Shown: positions 1 to 6,320 of the stretch, piece by piece | Layout: the number at the start of each line of letters is the position of its first letter | Position numbering within the stretch: position 1 is the stretch's first letter | Assembly (NCBI GenBank): GCA_036557885.1 | Contig: DATBGS010000155.1 | Location: 1-11,529, forward strand | Direction: 5' to 3' | From: DATBGS01 sp036557885 | Lineage (GTDB): Bacteria; Chloroflexota; Ktedonobacteria; Ktedonobacterales; DATBGS01 | DNA: 11,529 nucleotides | The notes under the pieces: generated by a model | Databases searched by the model: none | The model's input: the letters and a program-made list of their open reading frames with translations, nothing else | Told to the model about the DNA's origin: nothing | Made by a program: the position numbers and the translations under genes

Positions 1-80
1 CAGGCGCGGGGCCGAAGCATGTTACGGCAATTCGGTTGCCACTGCTTCTGGCCCCCGCGCCTGACCCAGGCAGCGGGGGC
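1..80. repeat. Two mutually exclusive long hairpins at the left edge
   Basis: Bases 1-19 pair with 43-63 with only two single-base bulges (11 bp, then 2 bp, then 6 bp). Inside the loop a smaller stem joins 26-30 to 36-40. The right arm is reused in a second hairpin: 51-63 pairs with 67-80, with one bulged A at 72 and a 3-base loop. Both structures cannot form at once. No T-run follows, so this is not a simple intrinsic terminator. It could be a dispersed palindromic repeat or the 3' structured end of a gene left of the window. No coding signal was seen in this stretch. Confidence 0.6.
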
Positions 81-100
81 TTGTTTCGTCTTGGGGCGTT

Positions 101-171
101 CCCCGGCAGGGACGCCGGGGCTACGAGCTTGTAGCCCCGGCCACCCCTTAAAGCAGGGGCACAGCCGTGCC
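101..171. repeat. Cluster of consecutive palindromes (REP-like)
   Basis: Four perfect inverted repeats sit back to back: 101-107 with 114-120 (CCCCGGC/GCCGGGG), 114-124 with 131-141 (GCCGGGGCTAC/GTAGCCCCGGC), 144-148 with 155-159, and 158-162 with 167-171. The segment 114-120 belongs to two of them, so the first two hairpins are alternatives. Such compact GC-rich palindromic units are typical of dispersed intergenic repeats. The copy number in this genome cannot be judged from one window. The rest of 172-238 shows no further gene; it is the leader of the next coding region. Confidence 0.6.
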
Positions 172-238
172 GGGCAGCGCAGCACAAGCGAACAGGCACA
201 ACGTGCGCAGGGCCATTTCAACAGAAATGAGGCTCTGT

Positions 239-1030
239 ATGGCAACTTCCACCACTTCCACCACTTCCACCACTCCTTCGCGTTCCTCGATGCCCAATCC
301 AGTCAAACATCCCCTGCTGGCGCTCAAGTATGTGCTCTTTGGCTACCTGCCCCTCGGCGGCCCGTCCTGGCTGAGCATCCCGCTGGACTTCATCCCGCTG
401 GAGCATCTGGCGCGCTACTCCGACTATTTCGTCAGCGAAGGCTACGTCTCCACCCTGATGTGCTTCCTCATCCCTATGTTCTTGCTGATGATTGACCGCC
501 AGTTAGCGCGCAAAAAGCGCGCCTATGGCGGCAAGGCGTTTGCCAACTACTACACGCCCGCTGATCTGGAGCAGCAGCCCGCTGATCGTCTGGCGCTGCG
601 GCTGTTAGGCAGCGATGCGCTCTTTCACCTGCTCAAAGAGGAACTGCGTCGGCTCTTTCGCCTCTTGCGAGCGGCGCAGGTGGCCTATCGCTGCGAGCCG
701 CTGCGTCAAGACGCCTGGCAGCCCATCCACAAAGCGGCCATGATCGTGCTGCTGCGCGTGGCCCAGATCAGCGCGGCGCTGCGCCACAAAGGGGGGCATG
801 TGCTGGCGGAAGAATGCGTGCGCTATCAAGCGCGCGTGGTCTGGAACGAATTATTTGCCAGAGCGCCCGCGCCAGAGGCAGAGCGGGAATGGCTGGAGCC
901 GCTGAAGTTGACGCCACAAGACCGCAAGCGCATCACGCTGCATCTCTGGCGCGAGCAGTGGGCCGGGCGACCCATCCCCGCGCCGTTTGTGGAGCGCTTC
1001 CCCGCATGGGCCAGGGAGTTCAGCGCGTAG
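239..1030 (+). CDS. Hypothetical protein, 263 aa, one likely membrane segment
   Basis: I do not recognise the family. The start at 239 is chosen because GAGG at 229-232 lies 6 bases upstream; in-frame ATGs at 167, 227 and 290 lack such a site. The protein opens with a low-complexity Ser/Thr stretch (MATSTTSTTSTTP) encoded by a 9-bp tandem repeat. It then has a hydrophobic, proline-containing region, with a probable transmembrane helix near residues 69-85 (YVSTLMCFLIPMFLLMI). The C-terminal two thirds is Arg/Leu/Ala-rich and predicted helical, and probably cytoplasmic. It ends 89 bases before the esterase, and a hairpin fills that gap, so it is probably a separate transcription unit. It is real by codon character and ribosome site; its function is unknown. 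Confidence 0.7.
   Translation: MATSTTSTTSTTPSRSSMPNPVKHPLLALKYVLFGYLPLGGPSWLSIPLDFIPLEHLARYSDYFVSEGYVSTLMCFLIPMFLLMIDRQLARKKRAYGGKAFANYYTPADLEQQPADRLALRLLGSDALFHLLKEELRRLFRLLRAAQVAYRCEPLRQDAWQPIHKAAMIVLLRVAQISAALRHKGGHVLAEECVRYQARVVWNELFARAPAPEAEREWLEPLKLTPQDRKRITLHLWREQWAGRPIPAPFVERFPAWAREFSA
245..273 (+). repeat. 9-bp tandem repeat inside a coding region
   Basis: ACTTCCACC occurs three times in succession (245-253, 254-262, 263-271) and is followed by a partial copy. It encodes the Thr-Ser-Thr repeats at residues 3-12 of the 263-aa protein. The unit is a multiple of three, so changes in copy number would alter length without shifting the frame. Confidence 0.8.
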
Positions 1031-1044
1031 GTCGCCAGCGTTCT

Positions 1045-1069
1045 TGCCACCTGTGATACAGTAGTGGCA
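1045..1069 (+). promoter_or_regulatory. Hairpin and direct repeats between genes, possible promoter
   Basis: TGCCAC (1045-1050) pairs with GTGGCA (1064-1069) and CTGT (1051-1054) with ACAG (1058-1061), leaving a 2-base bulge. The octamer CACCTGTG occurs at 1048-1055 and again at 1068-1075, exactly 20 bp apart, or about two helical turns. An extended -10-like TGATACAGT lies at 1054-1062, without a good -35. The hairpin may end the upstream transcript, although no T-run follows, or the repeats may bind a regulator of the esterase-oxidase operon. These roles are inferred. Confidence 0.35.
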
Positions 1070-1119
1070 CCTGTGGGCGCGTGGCGCGCTCTGGCAGAGT
1101 CACCCAAGGGAGGGATTGC

Positions 1120-2610
1120 ATGGAGAACCCCGTTGTCAAGACACAGAGTGGTTCAGTACGTGGCAGTGCTGCCGGAAACGTCTTGTCGTTTAAGGGCATT
1201 CCTTATGCCGCGCCGCCGTTTGGCGCCAATCGCTTTCAGCCGCCGCAGCCAGTAAAACCTTGGGACGGCGTGCGCGACGCGCTGGCCTTTGGCCCAACGA
1301 CGCCCAAGCCTCCCTATTTCCCGCCATTTGATAGCATCCTGCCAGAGCCAGCCATCCCCGGCGAAGAGTGCCTGAACCTCAACATCTGGACGCCGGAGAC
1401 GGGCGACGCGCGCCTGCCGGTGATGGTCTGGATTCATGGCGGGGCGTTTTCCAATGGCTCCAACGCCATCCCTACGTATGATGGCAGCAGCTTTGCGCGT
1501 GACGGCGTGGTCTGCGTCACCATCAACTATCGCCTGGGCGTGGATGGCTTTCTCTTCCTGGGCGATGGCATCTCCAACCTGGGCATCCTTGATCAGATTG
1601 CGGCGCTGAAGTGGGTGCAGGAGAATATCGCGGCCTTTGGCGGCGATCCTGGCAACGTGACGATCTTTGGCGAGTCGGCGGGCGGCATGAGCGTGGGCAC
1701 GCTGCTTTCGCTGCCCCAGACGGCGGGGCTGTTCCGCCGGGCCATCGCGCAGAGCGGCGCGGGGCATCATGCCATCTCGCCTGCCGCCGCGCAGCACATC
1801 GGCCAGTATCTGGCGGAAAAGCTGGGCGTCACCGCCACGCGCGAGGCCATCGGCTCCACAACCACCGAGCGGCTGCTGCAAGCGCAGGTGGAGGTGAGCG
1901 GTGAAGTCTTCATGGACCCCAACCCGCAGAAATGGGGCGAAGTGGCCGCTAACCTGATGCCCTTCGAGCCGGTGATTGACGGCGACGTGGTGAAAGAACT
2001 GCCCATCAAGCGCATCGCGGGCGGGAGCAGCGCGAATGTGGAGGTGTTGATCGGCACCAATGCTGAAGAACAGCGGCTAATGATGGTGCCCAACGGCGCG
2101 GTGGACGCCATCAATGATGCCATCCTGACCGGGGCCGTGACCGCCTACGGGCTGCCCGTCGAAAAGGCGCTTGCCACCTACCGCGATGCCCGCCCAGGGG
2201 CCAGCGCAGGTGATCTGCTGGCCGCCGTCATCACCGATTGGTTCTACCGTATTCCGGCCATTCGGGTGGCTGAGGCGCGGGCGGCGGGTCCGGCGGCCAC
2301 GTATATGTACGAGTTTGCCTGGCGCTCGCCGCAATTTGCTGGACGGATGGGCGCCTGCCACGCGGTTGAACTGCCCTTTGTGTTTGATACCGTTGCCGAC
2401 CCAGCCAACGAGGGCATCATCGGGAAGGGCGCGCCACAGCCGCTTGCGGATAGGGTGCACGCCGCCTGGGTTGCCTTTGCCAAGACCGGCAACCCTGGCT
2501 GGCCCAGGTACGACCTCAAGGACCGCGCCACCATGCGCTTTGATCTGAAGTCAGAGGTGGTGCACGACCCGCGCGGGGAAGAACGGGCGCTCTGGGAGGG
2601 CCTGCGCTGA
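1120..2610 (+). CDS. Type-B carboxylesterase (PnbA-like)
   Basis: This is an alpha/beta-hydrolase of the carboxylesterase type B family, which hydrolyses carboxylic esters. At 496 aa it has the usual length for a bacterial p-nitrobenzyl esterase. The start at 1120 has AGGGAGGG at 1107-1114; an upstream in-frame GTG at 1081 lacks a site. Visible landmarks are an oxyanion-hole HGGAF at residues 106-110, EECLNLNIW just before it, and the nucleophile elbow GESAGG with Ser186. The acidic residue is in GTNAEE (Glu317, or possibly 316), and His414 lies in GACHAVELPFVF. The triad is therefore complete. There is no signal peptide, so the enzyme is probably cytoplasmic. Its stop overlaps the next start (TGATG), so it is translationally coupled to a 2-hydroxy-acid oxidase. 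This suggests that hydroxy-acid esters could be the substrate, but specificity cannot be read from the sequence. Confidence 0.93.
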   Translation: MENPVVKTQSGSVRGSAAGNVLSFKGIPYAAPPFGANRFQPPQPVKPWDGVRDALAFGPTTPKPPYFPPFDSILPEPAIPGEECLNLNIWTPETGDARLPVMVWIHGGAFSNGSNAIPTYDGSSFARDGVVCVTINYRLGVDGFLFLGDGISNLGILDQIAALKWVQENIAAFGGDPGNVTIFGESAGGMSVGTLLSLPQTAGLFRRAIAQSGAGHHAISPAAAQHIGQYLAEKLGVTATREAIGSTTTERLLQAQVEVSGEVFMDPNPQKWGEVAANLMPFEPVIDGDVVKELPIKRIAGGSSANVEVLIGTNAEEQRLMMVPNGAVDAINDAILTGAVTAYGLPVEKALATYRDARPGASAGDLLAAVITDWFYRIPAIRVAEARAAGPAATYMYEFAWRSPQFAGRMGACHAVELPFVFDTVADPANEGIIGKGAPQPLADRVHAAWVAFAKTGNPGWPRYDLKDRATMRFDLKSEVVHDPRGEERALWEGLR

Positions 2611-3689
2611 TGGAGAATTGGGTTAACCTGCTGGAACTGGAAAAGCACGCCCGCGAGAAGATGAGCCAGATGGCTTATGACTATTACGCGGGCGGCGCGG
2701 AAGACGAGATCACGCTGCGCGAGAACCGCGCCGCGTTTGGGCGCATCGCGCTGCGCCCGCGTATGCTGGTGGACATCAGCCGCATTGATACCAGCACAAC
2801 GGCCCTGGGCCAGCAGGTGCCCAGCCCAATTCTGGTGGCGCCTACGGCCATGCACCGCCTGGGGCATCCTGAAGGCGAGGTGGCGACCGCGCGCGGCGCG
2901 GGCGCGGCGGGCGTCCTGATGGCCGTGAGCACGCTGGCAACCTCCACGCTGGAGGAGGTCGCGGCAGCCGCCAGCGGGCCGCTCTGGTTCCAGTTGTACG
3001 TGTATAAAGATCGCGGCGTGACCCGCGCCCTGGTGGAGCGGGCCAAGGCTGCGGGCTACAAGGCGCTGTGCGTGACGGTGGACGCGCCCCACTCCGGGCG
3101 GCGCGAGCGCGACGACTACAACCACTTTGTCCTGCCGCCAGAGATGCCCTTTGCCAACTTTGAGCATCCCAGCATGCGCACGATGGCGGCTCAGAGCGGC
3201 AAGTCCAGCCTGGGGGCCTTTGTCGCCTCATTGATGGACCTGACGCTGACCTGGAAGGATATTGCCTGGTTCCGCGAAATGGCCGGTATGCCTGTGCTGG
3301 TAAAAGGCGTGCTGACGGCGGAGGATGCGCGGCTGGCAGTGGAGCATGGCGCCGATGGCATCGTCGTCTCTAATCACGGCGGGCGCCAGCTTGATACCGC
3401 GATTGCCACGATTGAGGCGCTCCCAGAAGTGGTGGAGGCCGTCGAGGGCCGCGCCGAGGTCTATCTGGATGGCGGGGTGCGTCGGGGAACCGATGTGCTG
3501 AAGGCGCTGGCACTGGGCGCGGAGGGCGTCCTGGTGGGCAGGCCGGTGCTCTGGGGGCTGACGCTGGCGGGCGCGGAGGGCGTCGAGCGCGTGCTGCTGA
3601 TGCTGCGCCACGAACTGGAAGAGGTGATGCTGCTGGCAGGCTGCCCAACGCTTGCCAGCATCAATCGCAGTCTGGTGCGGCTGCCCTAA
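2610..3689 (+). CDS. FMN-dependent 2-hydroxy-acid oxidase (glycolate/lactate oxidase family)
   Basis: This enzyme oxidises an (S)-2-hydroxy acid to the 2-keto acid using FMN in a TIM barrel. At 359 aa it is close to plant glycolate oxidase, and it resembles that enzyme along its whole length. Expected active-site positions are present: Tyr25 in YDYYAGGAEDE, Tyr130 in QLYVYKDR, Asp158 in TVDAP, Arg164/165 in GRRE, Lys232 in VLVKGV, and the signature SNHGGRQLD with catalytic His256 and Arg259. The phosphate-binding DGGVRRGTDV and GRPVLWGL motifs follow. The Trp that lines the pocket in spinach glycolate oxidase (SSWATSS) is Leu109 here (STLATST), which hints at a bulkier substrate than glycolate. 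There is no membrane insertion like that of the membrane-bound dehydrogenases, so a soluble oxidase is likeliest. The ATG shares one base with the esterase stop, and GGGAGGG at 2594-2600 serves as ribosome site. Confidence 0.93.
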   Translation: MENWVNLLELEKHAREKMSQMAYDYYAGGAEDEITLRENRAAFGRIALRPRMLVDISRIDTSTTALGQQVPSPILVAPTAMHRLGHPEGEVATARGAGAAGVLMAVSTLATSTLEEVAAAASGPLWFQLYVYKDRGVTRALVERAKAAGYKALCVTVDAPHSGRRERDDYNHFVLPPEMPFANFEHPSMRTMAAQSGKSSLGAFVASLMDLTLTWKDIAWFREMAGMPVLVKGVLTAEDARLAVEHGADGIVVSNHGGRQLDTAIATIEALPEVVEAVEGRAEVYLDGGVRRGTDVLKALALGAEGVLVGRPVLWGLTLAGAEGVERVLLMLRHELEEVMLLAGCPTLASINRSLVRLP

Positions 3690-3716
3690 GCTTGTAACGC
3701 TACAAGCAGCTAGGGC
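3683..3716. terminator. Bidirectional hairpin between convergent genes
   Basis: GCCCTA (3683-3688) pairs with TAGGGC (3711-3716), and inside it GCTTGTA (3690-3696) pairs with TACAAGC (3701-3707) around a 4-base loop. The structure covers both stop codons of the converging genes, which are only 20 bases apart. It lacks a T-run on either side, so it may act as a weak or factor-assisted terminator. The core GCTTGTA/TACAAGC resembles the core of the palindrome at 121-134. Confidence 0.5.
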
Positions 3717-4177
3717 ATTCTGCCGCGCAAGAACTGGCGTACGACTTCGCTAATGCGATCATCCAGCACTTCTTCCAAGACCCGATAGACCCTGTTGATG
3801 CGCGTCATCTGGCGATGCAGCAGCGGGTTGCGTAGCTGCGGGGCCAGCAGATTGAGCGGCGTGGCGGTCAGGCGCATTGCCACCCAGAGTTCATCGTGAA
3901 AGAGCCGCAGCAGGCTCTTGATGGTACGTTCGCGCAGCCGGATGGGGTCCAGCGATTCCTGTTCCAGCGTCATCACTTCCGCCAGGGGAAGCTCTTTGAT
4001 GAAATAAAGATTGCGACGATACAGGCTGGACACAAGCGGCCACATCCACAGCGGCAGACGCGAAACCAGGATACCCAGTTCCCATTCTGTGCGCGATTGG
4101 CCGGCCCAAAGCTGCGCCGTTGGGACGCCCTGGTCCCAGTGAAGCAGCAGCGCGCTGGCTCGTTCGGATGGAAGCAT
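3710..4177 (-). CDS. Hypothetical protein, 155 aa
   Basis: I do not recognise the family. The ATG at 4177 is preceded on the minus strand by AGTAGGT with about 6 bases spacing, a moderate ribosome site. The N-terminal third contains Trp/Leu-rich segments (LPLWMWPLVSSLY) that are short and polar-flanked, so a true membrane helix is doubtful. The remainder is helical and charged, ending in LEEVLDDRISEVVRQFLRGRMP. It converges with the oxidase gene and shares a terminator-like hairpin with it. The nearest good minus-strand promoter is about 300 bases upstream (4482-4510), implying a long leader. The G+C-rich codon pattern matches its neighbours. Function is unknown. Confidence 0.65.
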   Translation of the reverse strand: MLPSERASALLLHWDQGVPTAQLWAGQSRTEWELGILVSRLPLWMWPLVSSLYRRNLYFIKELPLAEVMTLEQESLDPIRLRERTIKSLLRLFHDELWVAMRLTATPLNLLAPQLRNPLLHRQMTRINRVYRVLEEVLDDRISEVVRQFLRGRMP

Positions 4178-4288
4178 GTGATACCTACTTTCTTCCCAAC
4201 TTCTGAGCGGGGTGAGTGTTGCTTTGCCCCGCCAGGAAACCCCAGTCTAAGAAAAAACAGCCAGGTTCTGGAGCACACACCGTCTCAC

Positions 4289-4320
4289 GCTGGGGAGGGC
4301 CTACTTTTGCCCTTCCCAGC
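4289..4320. repeat. 12-bp hairpin
   Basis: Bases 4289-4300 pair with 4309-4320 around an 8-base loop. All pairs are canonical on the plus strand except one G-T wobble (4295/4314); on the minus strand that pair becomes an A-C mismatch. It would therefore be more stable in a rightward transcript. No T-run follows. Confidence 0.55.
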
Positions 4321-4416
4321 CAGGCGACCCGCTTCAGGAGCTTGGCTGCTTGTTTGTTTTCCATAGATTGTACAATCATGTTACCCAACTCCTGAACATT
4401 TTCGGGACATGGGATA

Positions 4417-4453
4417 ATGGTGCCGCAGATCTCATAAAGATCAGCGGCACTAT
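4417..4453. repeat. Long near-perfect inverted repeat
   Basis: GTGCCGC (4420-4426) pairs with GCGGCAC (4444-4450); after an A-A mismatch, GATCT (4428-4432) pairs with AGATC (4438-4442) around the loop CATAA. The stem extends outward by three more pairs, one a wobble, to 4417/4453. It lies about 22 bases downstream of the predicted leftward transcription start, a fitting place for an operator or an attenuating hairpin. Confidence 0.65.
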
Positions 4454-4481
4454 GCCGTATGAATGGCTCCAACTGCTTGCA

Positions 4482-4510
4482 AGTATAGCTTTTTTCCTTC
4501 AACCTGTCAA
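4482..4510 (-). promoter_or_regulatory. Near-consensus sigma-70-type promoter, leftward
   Basis: On the minus strand TTGACA (4510-4505), a 17-base spacer and TATACT (4487-4482) form an almost perfect housekeeping promoter. The start would be near 4475. The only leftward gene it can serve is the 155-aa hypothetical protein at 3710-4177. Confidence 0.65.
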
Positions 4511-4532
4511 CACGCGAAAATTTTTGCCCCAA

Positions 4533-4614
4533 TTTCGATACGATACTATTGCGTTTTGTAATTTTCTGCGCTATACTCTTTTCAGATACAAAACACTACC
4601 GTATCGTATCGAAA
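4533..4614. promoter_or_regulatory. Paired 14-bp operator-like sites flanking the exporter promoter
   Basis: TTTCGATACGATAC at 4533-4546 recurs as its exact reverse complement at 4601-4614. The left copy lies just upstream of the -35 box; the right copy lies in the leader and runs into the ribosome binding site. Each copy contains GATAC twice in tandem. A transcript starting near 4584 would include only the right copy, so an RNA hairpin is unlikely and a DNA-binding protein is the better explanation. The TetR-family protein encoded at 6871-7494 is the obvious candidate, by context. Confidence 0.6.
4549..4577 (+). promoter_or_regulatory. Sigma-70-type promoter of the exporter operon
   Basis: TTGCGT (4549-4554), a 17-base spacer and TATACT (4572-4577) place a transcription start near A4584. 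The surrounding 4511-4535 is AT-rich. The promoter lies between the two 14-bp inverted sites, an arrangement suited to repression. Confidence 0.7.
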
Positions 4615-4626
4615 GAGGTGATACCC

Positions 4627-6282
4627 ATGAAAACGAATCGCTATCTCATCGCGCTGGTGACGGCGCTGGGGCTGATTCCCATCGTACTGGACACCACCAT
4701 TGTTACCGTTGCGCTCACGCCCATCCGCAACGATCTGCATGCTGACGTGAATACCGTTCAGTGGATTGTGACGGGCTTTTTTCTGTCGAGCGCGGCAGTT
4801 GTCGCCGTTGGCGGCTATCTGGCAAATCGCTTTGGCCGCAAGCGGCTATTTATCCTCGGCCTGACGGTCTTCACACTGAGTTCCGCGCTGTGCGGCCTTG
4901 CGCCGGGCATCGGCTGGCTGATCGGCTTTCGCGTGCTGCAAGGCATTGGCGGGGGCATCTTGCTGCCCATCGGCCCGGCAATGGCCTTCGATGCCTTTCC
5001 GCAGGAGCAGCGCGCTAAAGCCAGCGCTGTTGTCGCGGTGCCGGTCTTGCTGGCGCCGGTCTTTGGCCCCATTCTCGGCGGGTGGCTCAATGATACGCTT
5101 GTCTGGCACAGCCTCTTCTTTGTCAATCTGCCGGTGGGCATCCTGGCGATCACGGCGGCCTGGGCGGTGCTGCCCAGCGACAAACCGGGCGAGGCGCGCG
5201 GCGGGCGTTTTGATTACGCTGGCCTGGCGCTCTCCACGCTGGGCATTCTGGCGGTGGTCTATGCGTTTAAGCTGGTCACGCAGACTAATCCCGACACGGT
5301 GACGAAAGCCAACCCCACTGGCGACCTGTATGGCTGGGGCTTCTGGCTGGGCTGGGTGCTGCTGGGCGCGGGAGTGCTGCTGCTGGGGGTCTTTGCCTTC
5401 TACGCCCTGCGGCTGAGCCGCGACCCCGCGCTTGATCTGCGGCAGCTTGGGCGGCGCGATTTCCTGGTGAGCAGCCTTTTCACCTGGGCAACTGCTGTGA
5501 TCTCGTTTGGCTTGCTGGTGCTGCTCCCGCTCTACTTCGAGTCGGTGCGGCTGCCACATCTGACCGCGCTGGATACTGGCCTGGCGCTGGTGCCGCTCGG
5601 CGTGGGCACCATCGTGGGGACGGTGCTCTCTGCCGCGCTCTATCGCGCCATCGGCGCGCGCTGGGTGATGCTGCTGGCGGCAGCGGTATCGTCCTGGTCC
5701 GCCTGGCTGCTCGCGCAGACCATCCAGCCGACGGCAACGGCCAGCCAGCTCCTGGCGGCTGTGCAGACTCAAACGCCAGTTCCAGCGGTTGCCGATGCCT
5801 CAGCGCTGCGGTGGGGCATGTTGCTGGTTGGATTGGGCTTTGCGATGGTGAACGTTCCGGCGCAGACGTTGGCGCTGGAAGCGCTGAAAGATGCGGCGCT
5901 GGCGAAAGCGTCTTCGCTCTTTCTCTCAACAAAGTTCATCTTTTCGTCCATCGGCGTAGCGATCATCACGACGATCTTTATTGACCGCACGCGCTCAGAG
6001 GCCACCGGGCTTGCCAGCCAGGTGCAGGCGCTGCTGCCCGCTTCAGGGCTGAATCTGCGCGACCCAGGCGTGCTGGCGAGCCTGCAAACCATCCAGAGGC
6101 AAATCCCTGCGCAGGCGGGCACCTGGGCCATCCAGGGCATCTTCTGGCTGATCTTCTGGGCTTCGCTGGCCTTGATCGCCCTCGCGCTCTTGCTGCCAGG
6201 CCGCCCACGCCGGGGCGCTGAAGCGCCGGAGGCGCAGGCGCCGACACAAACACCAATTGCCAGCGAGTCCGTTGAGGTGTAG
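4627..6282 (+). CDS. DHA2-family (EmrB/QacA-type) MFS multidrug exporter
   Basis: This is a proton-driven drug exporter of the major facilitator superfamily, 14-helix DHA2 type, acting in the inner membrane. At 551 aa it fits that group. The start at 4627 follows AAAGAGGTGAT (4612-4622), nearly a full anti-SD match; an upstream in-frame ATG at 4549 lies in the promoter. Motifs seen are the helix-1 motif LDTTIVTVALTPI (21-33), motif A as GYLANRFGRKR (63-73), motif B as RVLQGIGGGILLP (102-114) and the antiporter motif C as APVFGPILGG (143-152). A late segment, ALAKASSLFLSTKFIFSSIG, matches the usual helix-13 region. The C-terminal tail is Ala/Pro/Glu-rich and cytosolic. It leads an apparent operon with a small membrane protein and a TetR regulator. 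The substrate cannot be predicted. Confidence 0.93.
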   Translation: MKTNRYLIALVTALGLIPIVLDTTIVTVALTPIRNDLHADVNTVQWIVTGFFLSSAAVVAVGGYLANRFGRKRLFILGLTVFTLSSALCGLAPGIGWLIGFRVLQGIGGGILLPIGPAMAFDAFPQEQRAKASAVVAVPVLLAPVFGPILGGWLNDTLVWHSLFFVNLPVGILAITAAWAVLPSDKPGEARGGRFDYAGLALSTLGILAVVYAFKLVTQTNPDTVTKANPTGDLYGWGFWLGWVLLGAGVLLLGVFAFYALRLSRDPALDLRQLGRRDFLVSSLFTWATAVISFGLLVLLPLYFESVRLPHLTALDTGLALVPLGVGTIVGTVLSAALYRAIGARWVMLLAAAVSSWSAWLLAQTIQPTATASQLLAAVQTQTPVPAVADASALRWGMLLVGLGFAMVNVPAQTLALEALKDAALAKASSLFLSTKFIFSSIGVAIITTIFIDRTRSEATGLASQVQALLPASGLNLRDPGVLASLQTIQRQIPAQAGTWAIQGIFWLIFWASLALIALALLLPGRPRRGAEAPEAQAPTQTPIASESVEV

Positions 6283-6320
6283 TGACAACGCGAGCATCCT
6301 GGCTGAAAGCGAGGAAAACC

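Larger units (their letters stand above)
4178..4475 (-). promoter_or_regulatory. Long structured leader of the leftward gene
   Basis: If transcription starts near 4475 from the promoter at 4482-4510, about 298 bases precede the ATG at 4177. This gene-free stretch holds two long hairpins, at 4417-4453 and 4289-4320, and a minus-strand T6 run at 4257-4252. The stem just before that T-run is only 4 bp (CCAG/CTGG), too weak to call a terminator. A 64-codon frame (4379-4185) with AGGAG 9 bases upstream ends 7 bases before the next ATG and could be a leader peptide, but it reads poorly as protein. I could not match a known riboswitch or T-box. Confidence 0.3.

Noticed and set aside
1153..1881. Leftward 242-codon open frame inside the esterase
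   Set aside because: It is the antisense shadow of a clear catalytic-triad esterase in GC-rich DNA.
2244..3167. Leftward 307-codon open frame spanning the esterase-oxidase junction
   Set aside because: It is antisense to two unambiguous enzymes with conserved active sites.
4252..4272. Minus-strand hairpin plus T6 as intrinsic terminator in the leader
   Set aside because: The stem is only 4 bp (CCAG/CTGG) and is separated from the T-run, too weak to call.
4185..4532. Leftward 115-codon open frame upstream of the 155-aa gene
   Set aside because: Its first codon is TTG with no ribosome site and lies upstream of the predicted transcription start near 4475. The C-terminal half looks like translated hairpin sequence. 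Only the shorter 64-codon version from 4379 has a ribosome site, and it is mentioned as a possible leader peptide.
4846..5772. Leftward 308-codon open frame inside the exporter
   Set aside because: It is a Gln/Arg/His-rich antisense shadow of a membrane protein with no ribosome site or domain.
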